Shown piece after piece: positions 16,334 through 25,120 of a stretch of 64,000 nucleotides of DNA. The stretch comes from Oscillospiraceae bacterium. Lineage in GTDB: Bacteria > Bacillota > Clostridia > Oscillospirales > Ruminococcaceae. Numbering within the stretch: position 1 is the stretch's first letter; the number at the start of each line of letters is the position of its first letter. The notes under the pieces were generated by a model. That model saw nothing but the letters and a program-made list of their open reading frames with translations, was not told the origin of the DNA and did no database searches. The stretch lies in contig WRLY01000001.1 of NCBI GenBank assembly GCA_009776305.1, forward strand, positions 679,497-743,496. The letters run 5' to 3'. The translations under genes and the position numbers were made by a program.

Positions 16334-18310
16334 TTAATTTATAAACCCATAATTCGATTTACCGCTTTTCTTAATATTATACATTGCTTCGTCCGCCATT
16401 CCTATGATATCCTCTACAGTTTTGGAGGTGTCGCGGATGATGGCAATTCCGATACTGACCTTGACCGAAAGACGGTCGCCCACATCGCAGACAAAGCCTT
16501 CCGCAAGTCTGGCAAGAATCAGCTCGGCGGTTGAGGCGGGGTCGTTGATTTCTGAATTGCGTATACCAACGACAAATTCATCGCCGCCGAAACGTCCCGC
16601 CATACCGAATTTTGAAACAATGTCGTTAATGGTGAGCGCGGTGAACCTCAGTACCTGGTCGCCTGTGGCGTGGCTGTAATTATCATTGAAAAACTTGAAA
16701 TCGTCCACGTCCACGAAAAGGATTGCAAATTCGTTTTTGCGGGCGGCTAAAAGTTGCATTTCATTTTCAATAAGACCCTCTAAGGTTTCACGGTTAAAAA
16801 GCCCGGTAAGAGCATCGTAACTGGCGCGTGCGGAAAGAATCTTTTCGCTTTTCTTGGCGCGGTCAATGTCAATAATTACCCCCACCATTTTTACAACTTC
16901 GTCATTTGCGCCTTTGATTGGACAGGAGCGCAAAAGCACCCAGATGTAATCGCCGAAAATATTCTTCCAGCGGAATTCTTCATGATGTATATTTTCGCCT
17001 TTTTTAAGTCTTTGGAGCATACCCTTATAACTTTCCGCGTCATCGGGGTGAACCCTGCCCTTAACCAAAAAGCTTTCCTCATAAGAGTTGTCCGGGGCGC
17101 GGTAAGGGAATCTTTTGTTGAAGTTGTTGGAGAAAGTAACCTCATCGGCTTTGAAATTCCACTCGAAAATAATATTGTCGCACATTTCCACGACCGTAGC
17201 GTACCGACCCTCGCCAACCACCACATTATCTAACAGGTCGTTAAACTCTTTTGCCATTTCTCCGTATTCATTGCCGGACTTAATACTCATTCTTATTTCG
17301 TGGTTGCCGTAGCGAATCTTTGTAAGTGCGCGGCTGATAACTAAAAGGGGCTTTGTGAATCTTAACGTAAACAAAACAATAAGCGCGAGCATGGCAAGCC
17401 CGACAAAAACCACGCAGTTTACAAGGCTTTTTATTGAGTTGCCCGAATGTACATACATATCGTCCGAGCTTGCTATTACGCCGAGTAGCCAATCGGTGTC
17501 CCCCACATTGTCGAACAGCGCGGTGAAATTGTTTGCCCCCACTTCGTAGGAAAAAAAGGTCGAGCCGTCCCTGTAACGCCCTTCCTGACCTTCTTTTATA
17601 TAGCTGTTTATAGTTATATATTCGGGGACGCCCATACTGCCTTCGTCAAGGTTTCCGCGAAATGTTTGGTCAACTAAGTTGTGAAGAGGGCAGACTAAAA
17701 CAACCTTTCCGTTTGTCGGCAGACGCGAACGGTTTAAAAACATATCAATATCGCTACTGTCAAATGAAGAAGCCATGTAATGAGAATCGCTGATTTTAGT
17801 ATAATGCAACAGCTCGTAGCCCTGATTGGTTACGCTGACAAAATCGCCCGGAATTATTGCAAACTGATTTTCTCCAAGTCTTTCACGTCTGTTGGATATT
17901 ATGAAATCACGCTGGTCGTTACCGACGGACAAAACTACATCGTTCTCTTCGTTAAATATAGCAACGCCCATAATGCCGCTTGATTCATGAGTAAGAGCCT
18001 CAAGGGCGTCGAGGGCTTTTTGGTAATATTCGTAGTTAATGTAAGGAATTACATCCTCCCCTGATGTTTCAATATAGTTAATATAGTCAACTATAGCCGG
18101 ATTGCTTGAAATTGTCAAAAGTCTTTGGGTGTAGGAATTTAAATACATTTCGAGGCTTGATGCTTGTTTTACGGACAATTCTTTCATCATATCCCTGTAC
18201 CGATTTCCCGCGGACGCCGTAAGAAAGATACTTGAAACAAGCGAAAATATGAACATAGTCGAAAGAGAAAAAATCGCCATCGAAACGATTAACATAGTTT
18301 TTACTTTCAT
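16334..18310 (-). CDS. Membrane diguanylate cyclase (dCache-HAMP-PAS-GGDEF)
   Basis: Makes c-di-GMP from two GTP. The 658-residue protein has an N-terminal membrane anchor, an extracellular sensor of about 240 residues, a second membrane helix (LVNCVVFVGLAMLALIVLF), a HAMP-like linker (FTKPLLVISRALTKIRYG), a PAS fold (about 380-495) and a GGDEF domain. GRFGGDEF is intact along with the FVDVDDFKFFND metal motif, so it should be active. There is no RxxD inhibition site in the usual place. ATG 18310 is chosen over TTG 18331 because AAGGAAG then lies ten bases upstream. A single-gene unit. Confidence 0.92.
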   Translation of the reverse strand: MKVKTMLIVSMAIFSLSTMFIFSLVSSIFLTASAGNRYRDMMKELSVKQASSLEMYLNSYTQRLLTISSNPAIVDYINYIETSGEDVIPYINYEYYQKALDALEALTHESSGIMGVAIFNEENDVVLSVGNDQRDFIISNRRERLGENQFAIIPGDFVSVTNQGYELLHYTKISDSHYMASSFDSSDIDMFLNRSRLPTNGKVVLVCPLHNLVDQTFRGNLDEGSMGVPEYITINSYIKEGQEGRYRDGSTFFSYEVGANNFTALFDNVGDTDWLLGVIASSDDMYVHSGNSIKSLVNCVVFVGLAMLALIVLFTLRFTKPLLVISRALTKIRYGNHEIRMSIKSGNEYGEMAKEFNDLLDNVVVGEGRYATVVEMCDNIIFEWNFKADEVTFSNNFNKRFPYRAPDNSYEESFLVKGRVHPDDAESYKGMLQRLKKGENIHHEEFRWKNIFGDYIWVLLRSCPIKGANDEVVKMVGVIIDIDRAKKSEKILSARASYDALTGLFNRETLEGLIENEMQLLAARKNEFAILFVDVDDFKFFNDNYSHATGDQVLRFTALTINDIVSKFGMAGRFGGDEFVVGIRNSEINDPASTAELILARLAEGFVCDVGDRLSVKVSIGIAIIRDTSKTVEDIIGMADEAMYNIKKSGKSNYGFIN

Positions 18311-18351
18311 AGTACGAAAGCTTCCTTTCAAAAGAAGGCATTATCAATTAC

Positions 18352-18380
18352 ATCATAGCATATAAAATAAAAAAAGTAAA
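18352..18380 (-). promoter_or_regulatory. Probable promoter for the diguanylate cyclase
   Basis: On the minus strand TTTACT (18380-18375), 17 bases, TATGAT (18357-18352), 42 bases before the ATG. Confidence 0.5.
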
Positions 18381-18507
18381 GATATTGCTTACTTTTTTGT
18401 AGAGCATTAATAAAGGGAGAGCAGAAACTTGTGCAAGATTACAAATTATTAAAATTTTTAAAAAAATTTCCTGTAATAATGAAATTCGTGCGAGTTATAA
18501 TACTAAC

Positions 18508-18577
18508 ACAAAGGAATTTTCCTTTGTTATTAATTGATAAAGAAACTTAAAAAAGATTTATAAAAATCTTGTTTCTT
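18508..18577 (+). promoter_or_regulatory. Two hairpins in the leader of the spore protein gene
   Basis: ACAAAGGAA/TTCCTTTGT (18508-18527) is a perfect hairpin. A second stem pairs AAGAAAC (18540-18546) with GTTTCTT (18571-18577) and inside it AAGATTT with AAATCTT, ending eight bases before the GGAGGAG ribosome site. A clear sigma-G promoter was not identified. Confidence 0.6.
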
Positions 18578-18598
18578 ATAATTCCGGAGGAGAAAATC

Positions 18599-18778
18599 AT
18601 GGCAAGTAAAAACAAAGAAGCCCTGAACGGCATTAAAATGCAGGCTGCCAATGAAGTAGGCGTACCCCTTAAGCAGAACGGCTACAACGGCGACCTCACC
18701 GCAAAACAGGTTGGTTCTGTGGGTGGACACATGGTTCGTAAAATGATTGAAAGCTACGAAAACAACAACAGAGTGTAA
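18599..18778 (+). CDS. Alpha/beta-type small acid-soluble spore protein
   Basis: SASPs coat spore DNA and protect it from UV and heat damage. The 59-residue product has NEVGVPLKQ, GYNGDLTAKQVGSVGGHMV and a C-terminal MIESYE, closely following the family. The sequence MQAANE lies where the germination protease GPR normally cuts. ATG 18599 follows GGAGGAG. It is the direct evidence that the organism belongs to an endospore-forming lineage. Expression is expected in the forespore under sigma-G. Confidence 0.95.
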   Translation: MASKNKEALNGIKMQAANEVGVPLKQNGYNGDLTAKQVGSVGGHMVRKMIESYENNNRV

Positions 18779-18835
18779 GCTGAGGCAATAACTGCTGAAG
18801 TAAATGACAACCGGTGTTTTTCGGGAAATAAAACG

Positions 18836-18893
18836 CGGTTTTTATAAAAAACCGTAATTGAGATTAAGGCGGCAAGAAATTGCCGTCTTAATC
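18836..18893. terminator. Convergent double hairpin
   Basis: Hairpin 1 (18836-18854) is CGGTTTTTATAAAAAACCG; hairpin 2 (18862-18893) pairs GATTAAG and CGGCA with TGCCG and CTTAATC. The region lies between the spore protein gene and the minus-strand coaD operon. Read on the minus strand, hairpin 2 is followed by a T-rich stretch. Confidence 0.6.
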
Positions 18894-18948
18894 TATGCCA
18901 AAACTCATGCGTTGTTTTATACACAGAAAACGGCATGGCGGCGCGGCG

Positions 18949-19398
18949 TTATTTATTGGCTTTTAAGGCATTTCTCGCCTTTTTTATGTTGACCAAATCT
19001 TCGGAAAGCAACTCTTCAATTTTCGAGAGAGTGTTGTCGAGGTATTCGTTGGTTGTACTTCTGAGTTCCTTGGATTTTGCTTGAGCCGAAGCCATGATTT
19101 CATTTGCGCGTTGCTGGGCAAGGCGGGTGATTTCCTGTTGCGTTACTAATTGCTTGGCTTTTTCTTCCGCCTTTTTAATAATGGAATCGGCTTCGCCCTT
19201 GGCGTCTTCTATGATGATTTTTCTGTCCTGGACTAATTTTTTCGCCTGCTTGATTTCGTTAGGCATACTTAGTCGGATTTCGTCCACGAGCTCCCGCATT
19301 TTGTCAACATCAACCAAGCTTTTTTTATTGGAAAAAGGCACCTGCATGGATTTGTCTATGGTTTCGTCCATCATTTCAAGTATTTCTTCAATATTCAT
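18949..19398 (-). CDS. Coiled-coil protein downstream of coaD
   Basis: A 149-residue soluble protein that is almost entirely helical with long heptad-like stretches (IKQAKKLVQDRKIIIEDAK, then EADSIIKKAEEKAKQLV). Such proteins are often labelled ATPase or V-type H subunit in databases, but no nucleotide-binding motif is seen. It has some likeness to DivIVA-type and ATP synthase b-type coils. ATG 19398 follows AAAGGAAA. It is the last gene of the degV-uvrC-rsmD-coaD group. Function unknown. Confidence 0.75.
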   Translation of the reverse strand: MNIEEILEMMDETIDKSMQVPFSNKKSLVDVDKMRELVDEIRLSMPNEIKQAKKLVQDRKIIIEDAKGEADSIIKKAEEKAKQLVTQQEITRLAQQRANEIMASAQAKSKELRSTTNEYLDNTLSKIEELLSEDLVNIKKARNALKANK

Positions 19399-19454
19399 AA
19401 TTTTCCTTTCTGCTTTACTATATTATAAATTCTTGTAAGTAAGGGTTCGACCCA

Positions 19455-19982
19455 TTATTTTTTCCCCGTAATCTCTAAGCGTTTTTGTTCTAACTTTATT
19501 TTTATGTCGGTCAAAATAGAGGGCGGTACGAACGCACTTATGTCTCCGCCGAACATGGCGATTTGCTTAACCATGCTTGACGAAAGGAAAGTGCTGGCAA
19601 CGTCAGCGGCTAAAAATACCGTTTCCGCTTTATAAAAAAGGTCTTTGTTGACAAGTGCCATCTGAAATTCAGCCTCAAAGTCCGACATAGCGCGAAGCCC
19701 TTTGATAATCACGTCTGCGCCGCGCTCTTTGAAATAGTCGATTAAAAGCCCGTCGGAGCTGTCTACCTCAATGTTTCCGCAATGCTGAATAGAAAGCCCG
19801 CTTTTAATCGAGCGCCTCAAAAAGTCCAAACGCTCTTCTAAGGTGAAAAAACAGTTGGGCTTTGAGGGGTTGACCGAAACCAAAACGATTACCTTGTCAA
19901 AAAGCTTGGCGGCGCGGTTGATTATGTCAAGATGCCCGTAGGTCACAGGGTCGAAACTACCGGGATAAATTGCAGTTTTCAT
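19455..19982 (-). CDS. coaD: Phosphopantetheine adenylyltransferase
   Basis: Adds AMP to 4'-phosphopantetheine in coenzyme A synthesis. The 175-residue product has the nucleotidyltransferase motif YPGSFDPVTYGHLD at the N terminus, KGLRAMSDFE in the middle and the late STFLSSSMVKQIA motif. The ATG overlaps the rsmD stop by four bases, the classical rsmD-coaD coupling in Firmicutes. Confidence 0.96.
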   Translation of the reverse strand: MKTAIYPGSFDPVTYGHLDIINRAAKLFDKVIVLVSVNPSKPNCFFTLEERLDFLRRSIKSGLSIQHCGNIEVDSSDGLLIDYFKERGADVIIKGLRAMSDFEAEFQMALVNKDLFYKAETVFLAADVASTFLSSSMVKQIAMFGGDISAFVPPSILTDIKIKLEQKRLEITGKK

Positions 19983-20533
19983 AATGTTTCCGTGCTTTCT
20001 TCATAAATAGTAATACATTTTTTACCGTGAGGATAGGTTTTGCGGACAATATAATTTTCAACATTTCCCTTAATTTTGCACTCTTTTTCATGTTCACAGA
20101 CTATAAGTCCGCCCGAGCGCATTTTCGGGATTAGGTCGGGCAAAGTGCGGTTTATTAAATCCTGCCCGTAAGGCGGGTCAAGGAAAGCTATATCGAAACA
20201 CGCGGTTGTTTTCTTCAAAAAAGCCCCGACGGACAATGCCGAAACCTCGGATTTGCCCGAAAAATTACACAGCTTTAAATTTTCGCGGATGATATTCACG
20301 CTTTCCCCCGAGTTGTCGGCAAAATAGGCTCTGACGGCTCCCCGCGAAAGCGCCTCTATGCCGAGCTGTCCCGTCCCCGCGAAGAGGTCGGCTATTGTTT
20401 TACCCTCAATCTCGAATTGGATTGCGCTGAAAACAGCTTCCTTTACCGAATCGGCGGTAGGGCGGAATTCAGGACTTGAGGTTTTGGCGGATTTAAGCTT
20501 ACGACCGCGCGCGACGCCGGTTATGACTCTCAT
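19979..20533 (-). CDS. rsmD: 16S rRNA (guanine966-N2)-methyltransferase RsmD
   Basis: Methylates G966 of 16S rRNA using S-adenosylmethionine. The 184-residue protein starts MRVITGVARGRKLK and has RPTADSVKEAVF, the SAM-binding DLFAGTGQLGIEALSRGA and the catalytic DPPYGQ. AAGGAG lies six bases before ATG 20533. It is coupled to coaD. Confidence 0.96.
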   Translation of the reverse strand: MRVITGVARGRKLKSAKTSSPEFRPTADSVKEAVFSAIQFEIEGKTIADLFAGTGQLGIEALSRGAVRAYFADNSGESVNIIRENLKLCNFSGKSEVSALSVGAFLKKTTACFDIAFLDPPYGQDLINRTLPDLIPKMRSGGLIVCEHEKECKIKGNVENYIVRKTYPHGKKCITIYEESTETL

Positions 20534-20542
20534 GTATACTCC

Positions 20543-20725
20543 TTATTGAATATTTACAGTACCGCTAATATTTTTAAGAGCGCCGTCAACTAATTCGCGT
20601 ACCATGCACCATTCCGCGTTTTTTTCGGCGTCGGTTCCGTCCGAATGGGAGGAAAACACGAACGATTTTTTTACAAGCGCGTAAACTTCGGGATAATCGC
20701 TTTCCTGTTCCCGACGTATAATTAT
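20543..20725 (-). pseudogene. Remnant of a GNAT acetyltransferase
   Basis: An open frame of 60 codons on the minus strand between uvrC and rsmD begins IIIRREQESDYPEVYALV and includes FSSHSDGTDAE, which match the N-terminal part of GNAT acetyltransferases (typically IRxExxxDYxxVxxLV and HSDGTE). It stops after 60 residues where about 160-170 are expected, and there is no ATG, GTG or TTG start: the frame opens at ATA after AGGAC. It therefore looks like a decayed or truncated copy, though use of ATA or ATT as a start is not excluded. Confidence 0.6.
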
Positions 20726-20732
20726 GTCCTAT

Positions 20733-22607
20733 TCAAAAATTCTCCTCAATAAAGCCTTTCAGTTCTTGCGCCTTTTCTATATTTATCTTTGCCGCGGTTG
20801 CTAATTCTTCCGCGCCCGCTTCTTTGATTGCCTGTTTGGTTTTAAAATGTTTTAAAATCGCGGCGGCTTTTTTGTCGCCTATGCCACTGACTTTGGTAAG
20901 CTCAAGCTCGTAGCTTTTCTTCTTGTGGGAAGCCCGCTGGAATGTGACCGCAAACCTGTGAACCTCGTCCTGTATATTTGTCAGAAGCCCGAAAACCTGC
21001 TTATTCGCCGCTATTGAAATCTCTCCCCCGTCGGCGGCAATGGCTCTTGTGCGGTGCTTGTCGTCCTTGACCATACCGAAAAGGTTTACGTCAATTTCAA
21101 GTTTGCCCAGTACCTCGCGTACCGCTGAAACATGTCCTTTTCCGCCGTCCAAAAGGATTAAATCGGGCAGTGTTGAAAATGCAACATCTTGGTCTTTTTC
21201 AATATAACGTGTGAATCTTCGCTGCAAAACCTCTTTCATACAGGCGTAATCGTCCTGTCCCGCAACTTCCTTTATAGTAAACTTACGGTAGTTGGCTTTA
21301 AAAGGCTTGCCGTTTCGGTAGACCACCATGCCGCCGACCTTGACCGATTCGCCTATATTGGAAATATCGTAGCTTTCTATATAAAGCGGCGGTTTGGAAA
21401 GTCCTAATAATTTGGCTAATTCTTCAAGTGCACCGAGCTCTTTTACCGAACGCCCGACCTTCAGCGCCAAATATTCCCGTGCGTTACTTTTGGCAAGCAT
21501 TACCTGAGTTAAGCCCTCACCGCGTTTGGGGACTGTTATACTGAATTTTTTCCCGCGTTTTCCGGCAAAGAAATTTTCAAGCAACTCGCGGTCTTCGGGT
21601 TCTTCTTCGGCGTAGATTTCAGGAGGAATTTCCGGCATGTTTTCGGAATCGTAATATTCCATAAGAAAATCCGAAAGCATTTGCTTTTGTTCATATTCAT
21701 CGCCAAGGAAGAAGTTTTCCTTATCTACCAATCTGCCGCCCCGATACTTGATTACCACCGCGCTGGCAAGCTCGGCGTCGAGGGCGATGGCGACAATATC
21801 ATAATCGGTGGTTTTGGCGGTTTGTATTTTCTGTCCTGTTTCGGTTTTTGTAATGGCGGCTATTCTGTCGCGGAGCTTTGCCGCCTGCTCAAAATCAAGT
21901 TGTTCAGCCGCCTTTTCCATTTCGGCGGTAAGCCGCCTAACGCTTTTTTTAGCGCCGTTTTTAATATAATCCAATGCGTTTTGCACTATTGAATTATATT
22001 CTTCTTTTGAAACTTTCCCCTTACAGACCCCTACGCAACGTTTAATATGGTAATTCAGGCAAGGGCGGGATTTGCCAATTTCCTGCGGGAACTTTCTGTT
22101 ACAGGACGGCAACATGAAAATACGGCAGGTTTCTTCAACCGTTTGCCTTATGTTATAGCCGCTTGTATAAGGGCCTATATAAGTCGCGTTCTTGTCGTCG
22201 GTTTGAAGGGCGTAAGAGATTTTCGGGAAATCACCGCCCGATACCTTTATATAATTATAACCTTTGTCGTCTTTAAGGTCTATGTTATATTTTGGCTTGT
22301 GTTGTTTTATAAGGCTTGCTTCTAACACCAATGCGTCAAGTTCGCTTCCGGTCACAATAAAATCAAAGTCATGAATTACCGAAACCAACTTAAAGGTTTT
22401 AATACCGTGAGCCGAAATGTCAACGGCGTTATTAAAATAGCTTGAAACGCGGCTTTTCAGCGTTTTGGCTTTACCTATATAAATAATTTTGCCGCTTTTA
22501 TCTTTCATTAAATAAACGCCGGGGCTTTTTGAAAGTTTTCCTGCCTTTTCCCGCAGGAAGTCAAGCCTTTGGTTGCCGTTGTTATCAATATTATCCAAAT
22601 GATTCAA
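20733..22607 (-). CDS. uvrC: Excinuclease ABC subunit C
   Basis: UvrC makes both incisions in nucleotide excision repair. Order: GIY-YIG nuclease (SPGVYLMKD, IYIGKAKTL) near residues 27-55; a UvrB-interacting UVR motif (AAEQLDFEQAAKLRDRI) near 235; the RNase H-like domain with IESYDISNIGES and LPDLILLDGGKGH; and a C-terminal helix-hairpin-helix (KVSGIGDKKAAAILKHF). At 624 residues it is full length. The start is TTG 22607 with only a weak ribosome site. It lies 24 bp after degV. Confidence 0.96.
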   Translation of the reverse strand: MNHLDNIDNNGNQRLDFLREKAGKLSKSPGVYLMKDKSGKIIYIGKAKTLKSRVSSYFNNAVDISAHGIKTFKLVSVIHDFDFIVTGSELDALVLEASLIKQHKPKYNIDLKDDKGYNYIKVSGGDFPKISYALQTDDKNATYIGPYTSGYNIRQTVEETCRIFMLPSCNRKFPQEIGKSRPCLNYHIKRCVGVCKGKVSKEEYNSIVQNALDYIKNGAKKSVRRLTAEMEKAAEQLDFEQAAKLRDRIAAITKTETGQKIQTAKTTDYDIVAIALDAELASAVVIKYRGGRLVDKENFFLGDEYEQKQMLSDFLMEYYDSENMPEIPPEIYAEEEPEDRELLENFFAGKRGKKFSITVPKRGEGLTQVMLAKSNAREYLALKVGRSVKELGALEELAKLLGLSKPPLYIESYDISNIGESVKVGGMVVYRNGKPFKANYRKFTIKEVAGQDDYACMKEVLQRRFTRYIEKDQDVAFSTLPDLILLDGGKGHVSAVREVLGKLEIDVNLFGMVKDDKHRTRAIAADGGEISIAANKQVFGLLTNIQDEVHRFAVTFQRASHKKKSYELELTKVSGIGDKKAAAILKHFKTKQAIKEAGAEELATAAKINIEKAQELKGFIEENF

Positions 22608-22631
22608 AACTTTTTAACTTTCTTGGTTTGG

Positions 22632-23504
22632 TTATCTGGCTTTGCCTGTGAAGAACAGCGCGACCGTACCCGGACCGCTGTGAGCGCCGACAATGGGGGT
22701 TAAATAATCTATTATAATATTTTTAGCGCCGAGACGTTCTTTTATAAGCTCTGCCACATAATTCGCGTCTTCTTCGCAATCCCCGTGAGAAATTCCGATG
22801 GTTTGCTCCTTAGGGTCTATTGCCGTTTCCGCCATTTTATCCACAAGCATGGCAAGCGCCGCACGCCGTCCCCGCGCTTTTGAAACATTCTCTAACTTGC
22901 CCTCTTCATTAACCCGCAAAAACGGTTTTATGCCGAGCAACGTACCAGCCACAGCCGTTGCCGCGCTTATGCGACCTCCGCGCTTGAGGAAAAACAGGTC
23001 GTCTACCGTAAACCAGTGGCACATAGTTTGTTTGTTGTTTTCAAGCCATGAATAGACCTTTTCTATAGATTTACCCTGACTTCTCATTTTAACGGCATAG
23101 TCAACGTACAAGCCTAATCCGTAGGTCACGCAAAGGGAATCCACAATATAGATTTTTCTGTCAGGATACTTTTCTTTCAGCGCGTCTGCCGTGGTTTGGG
23201 CAAAAGAGTAGGAGGAGCTTAGTCCCGACGAAAAGGATATATAGATAAAATCTTTGCCCTCCTCTAAAATTTCGGTGAATCGTTTTTCAAAGGTGCCGGC
23301 GTTAATGTTGGAGGTTGAAGTGGAAACCTTTTCTCTCATACGCTCGTAAAAGGTTTTCAGTGATTGGTCGTTTTCGTTTTCGACGTAGCTGTCGAATTCT
23401 TCACCTCCAAGGTTATATTTCAAGGAAATAATGTCTATGCGGTTTTTTTGGGCATAATCTGCGGAAAGATTTGACGCCGAGTCGGTGATAATTTCAAAGT
23501 CCAT
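22632..23504 (-). CDS. DegV family fatty acid-binding protein
   Basis: DegV-family proteins bind fatty acids; some act as FakB, presenting them to the FakA kinase. The 290-residue product begins FEIITDSASNLSADYA, has SSGLSSSYSFAQ and VDSLCVTYGLG, FFLKRGGRISAA, and ends with AHSGPGTVALFFTGK, all family hallmarks. It is the first gene of the uvrC operon and has its own consensus promoter. A fakA homologue is not in the window. Confidence 0.93.
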   Translation of the reverse strand: MDFEIITDSASNLSADYAQKNRIDIISLKYNLGGEEFDSYVENENDQSLKTFYERMREKVSTSTSNINAGTFEKRFTEILEEGKDFIYISFSSGLSSSYSFAQTTADALKEKYPDRKIYIVDSLCVTYGLGLYVDYAVKMRSQGKSIEKVYSWLENNKQTMCHWFTVDDLFFLKRGGRISAATAVAGTLLGIKPFLRVNEEGKLENVSKARGRRAALAMLVDKMAETAIDPKEQTIGISHGDCEEDANYVAELIKERLGAKNIIIDYLTPIVGAHSGPGTVALFFTGKAR

Positions 23505-23563
23505 GTTGTTTTCCTTCCCTGCTTTTTTAAAAAGCTATGCTTGGCGATTGTGTATATTTATTA

Positions 23564-23592
23564 ATTCTATCATAAAGATTGAAAATTGTCAA
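23564..23592 (-). promoter_or_regulatory. Promoter for degV-uvrC operon
   Basis: On the minus strand TTGACA (23592-23587), 17 bases, TAGAAT (23569-23564), about 60 bases before the degV ATG. Confidence 0.8.
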
Positions 23593-23742
23593 CTATTTGT
23601 GCAAATCGCCGAAAATATAAATGCAGAATTACAACAGATATTGTCGTTTAATTTCAAATCACTAAATAGTTTTTTAAGGGCTATACATGACGTTTTTATA
23701 CGTAATCCTGCAAACGGTTTTGAAAACCGCCGACTAATCCGC

Positions 23743-23771
23743 TTGACAAGACTAACAGCTTAAAGTATAAT
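23743..23771 (+). promoter_or_regulatory. Consensus promoter for the DAP decarboxylase gene
   Basis: TTGACA (23743-23748), 17 bases, TATAAT (23766-23771), 42 bp before the ATG. The rest of the 309-bp gap to degV holds the opposing promoter and a short hairpin (CGGTTTTGAAAACCG, near 23715); no riboswitch is recognisable and the leader is too short for a lysine riboswitch. Confidence 0.9.
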
Positions 23772-23813
23772 TAAAAAAGGGATATTTTATAAACAGACAA
23801 AGGAGAAATTTTC

Positions 23814-25061
23814 ATGAAAACCCCATTTGTGAACAAAATAAAATTAGAAGAAATAATCCAAAAACACCCTACTCCTTTTCATCTCTACGACGAAAAGGGA
23901 ATCAGGGAGAACGCCCGCAATCTGCACAAGGCTTTTGCGTGGAATAAGGGCTTTCGCGAGTATTTTGCCGTAAAGGCAACACCGAATCCTTACATAATGA
24001 AGATTTTGCAGGAAGAAGGCTGCGGCTTTGACTGTGCGTCTTACGCTGAACTTGTGCTTGCCGACAAAGTCGGTTCTAAAAATGTTATGTTCAGCTCCAA
24101 TGTTACGCCTGACGAGGATTTTATTTTAGCCTACAATAACGGAGCGATTATAAATCTTGACGATTTTACGCATATAGAAATACTTGACAAGCTTTGCGGA
24201 ATCCCCGAAACTATAAGCTGTAGATTTAATTCGGGCGGCGATTTCAAGACGGACGAAAAAGGCAACGTTATGGATATACCCGGCGAGGCAAAGTACGGGT
24301 TTACAAGGGAGCAGATTATAGAGGGATTTAAAGTCCTGAAAGCCAAGGGCGCAAAACGCTTCGGAATACACGCCTTTTTGGCAAGCAATACCCAGACCGA
24401 GGATTATTATCCGGTTTTGGCGGGGTTAATGTTTGAACTGGCGGTTGAGATTAAAGAAAAAGCAGGCGTTGAAATAGGTTTTGTCAACCTTTCGGGCGGT
24501 ATAGGAATCCCTTATGAGCCGGACAGAAAGCCCAACGATATTATAAAAATAGGGCAGGGAGTAAAGGCGCGATTTGAGAAAATATTAACCCCCGCCGGTC
24601 TCGGAGACGTTGATATTTACACCGAGCTCGGGCGGTTTATGCTCGCGCCTTACGGACACCTTATTACAAAAGCAATCAGGGAAAAGAAAATATACAGAGA
24701 GTATATTGGCGTTGATGCTTGTGCCTGCGATTTAATGCGCCCTGCGCTTTACAAAGCCTATCATCACATCACAGTGGCGGGTAAGGAAAACGCCCCACTT
24801 GAAAAAGTCTATGACGTGACGGGCGGGCTATGCGAAAATAATGACAAATTCGCAATTGAGCGGAAACTGCCGAAAATCGACGTCGGCGACATTCTGATTA
24901 TTCACGACACCGGCGCGCATGGACATTCCATGGGATATAATTACAACGGCAAGCTTCGCTCGGCGGAAATCCTGCTCTGTGAAAACGGCTCGTTTAAGCT
25001 GATTAGAAGAGCCGAAACGACGGAGGATTATTTCAGAACACTGGATTTTTCAAACTTATAA
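23814..25061 (+). CDS. lysA: Diaminopimelate decarboxylase
   Basis: PLP enzyme making lysine from meso-diaminopimelate. The fold-type III barrel shows the PLP lysine in EYFAVKATPNP, the His in FGIHAFLAS and the glycine loop NLSGGIGIPYE. The second domain has ACDLMRPALYKAYHHI, GGLCENNDKFA with the substrate-binding Cys-Glu, and HDTGAHGHSMGYNYNG. It belongs to the divergent clostridial branch of the family (ELGR in place of EPGR). At 415 residues the length is normal. A single-gene unit with a consensus promoter and a strong terminator. Confidence 0.9.
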   Translation: MKTPFVNKIKLEEIIQKHPTPFHLYDEKGIRENARNLHKAFAWNKGFREYFAVKATPNPYIMKILQEEGCGFDCASYAELVLADKVGSKNVMFSSNVTPDEDFILAYNNGAIINLDDFTHIEILDKLCGIPETISCRFNSGGDFKTDEKGNVMDIPGEAKYGFTREQIIEGFKVLKAKGAKRFGIHAFLASNTQTEDYYPVLAGLMFELAVEIKEKAGVEIGFVNLSGGIGIPYEPDRKPNDIIKIGQGVKARFEKILTPAGLGDVDIYTELGRFMLAPYGHLITKAIREKKIYREYIGVDACACDLMRPALYKAYHHITVAGKENAPLEKVYDVTGGLCENNDKFAIERKLPKIDVGDILIIHDTGAHGHSMGYNYNGKLRSAEILLCENGSFKLIRRAETTEDYFRTLDFSNL

Positions 25062-25070
25062 AAAACGCAA

Positions 25071-25105
25071 AAACGTCCGAACTTTTAAGTTCGGACGTTT
25101 TTTAT
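25071..25105. terminator. Strong bidirectional terminator
   Basis: A 14-bp stem, AAACGTCCGAACTT with AAGTTCGGACGTTT, followed by a T run and preceded by an A run. It separates lysA from the convergent lipoprotein gene. Confidence 0.95.
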
Positions 25106-25120
25106 ATTATGGTCGGTTAA

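Noticed and set aside
23593..23813. Lysine riboswitch before the DAP decarboxylase gene
   Set aside because: The consensus promoter is 42 bp from the ATG, leaving a leader far too short for this riboswitch, and no conserved core is visible.
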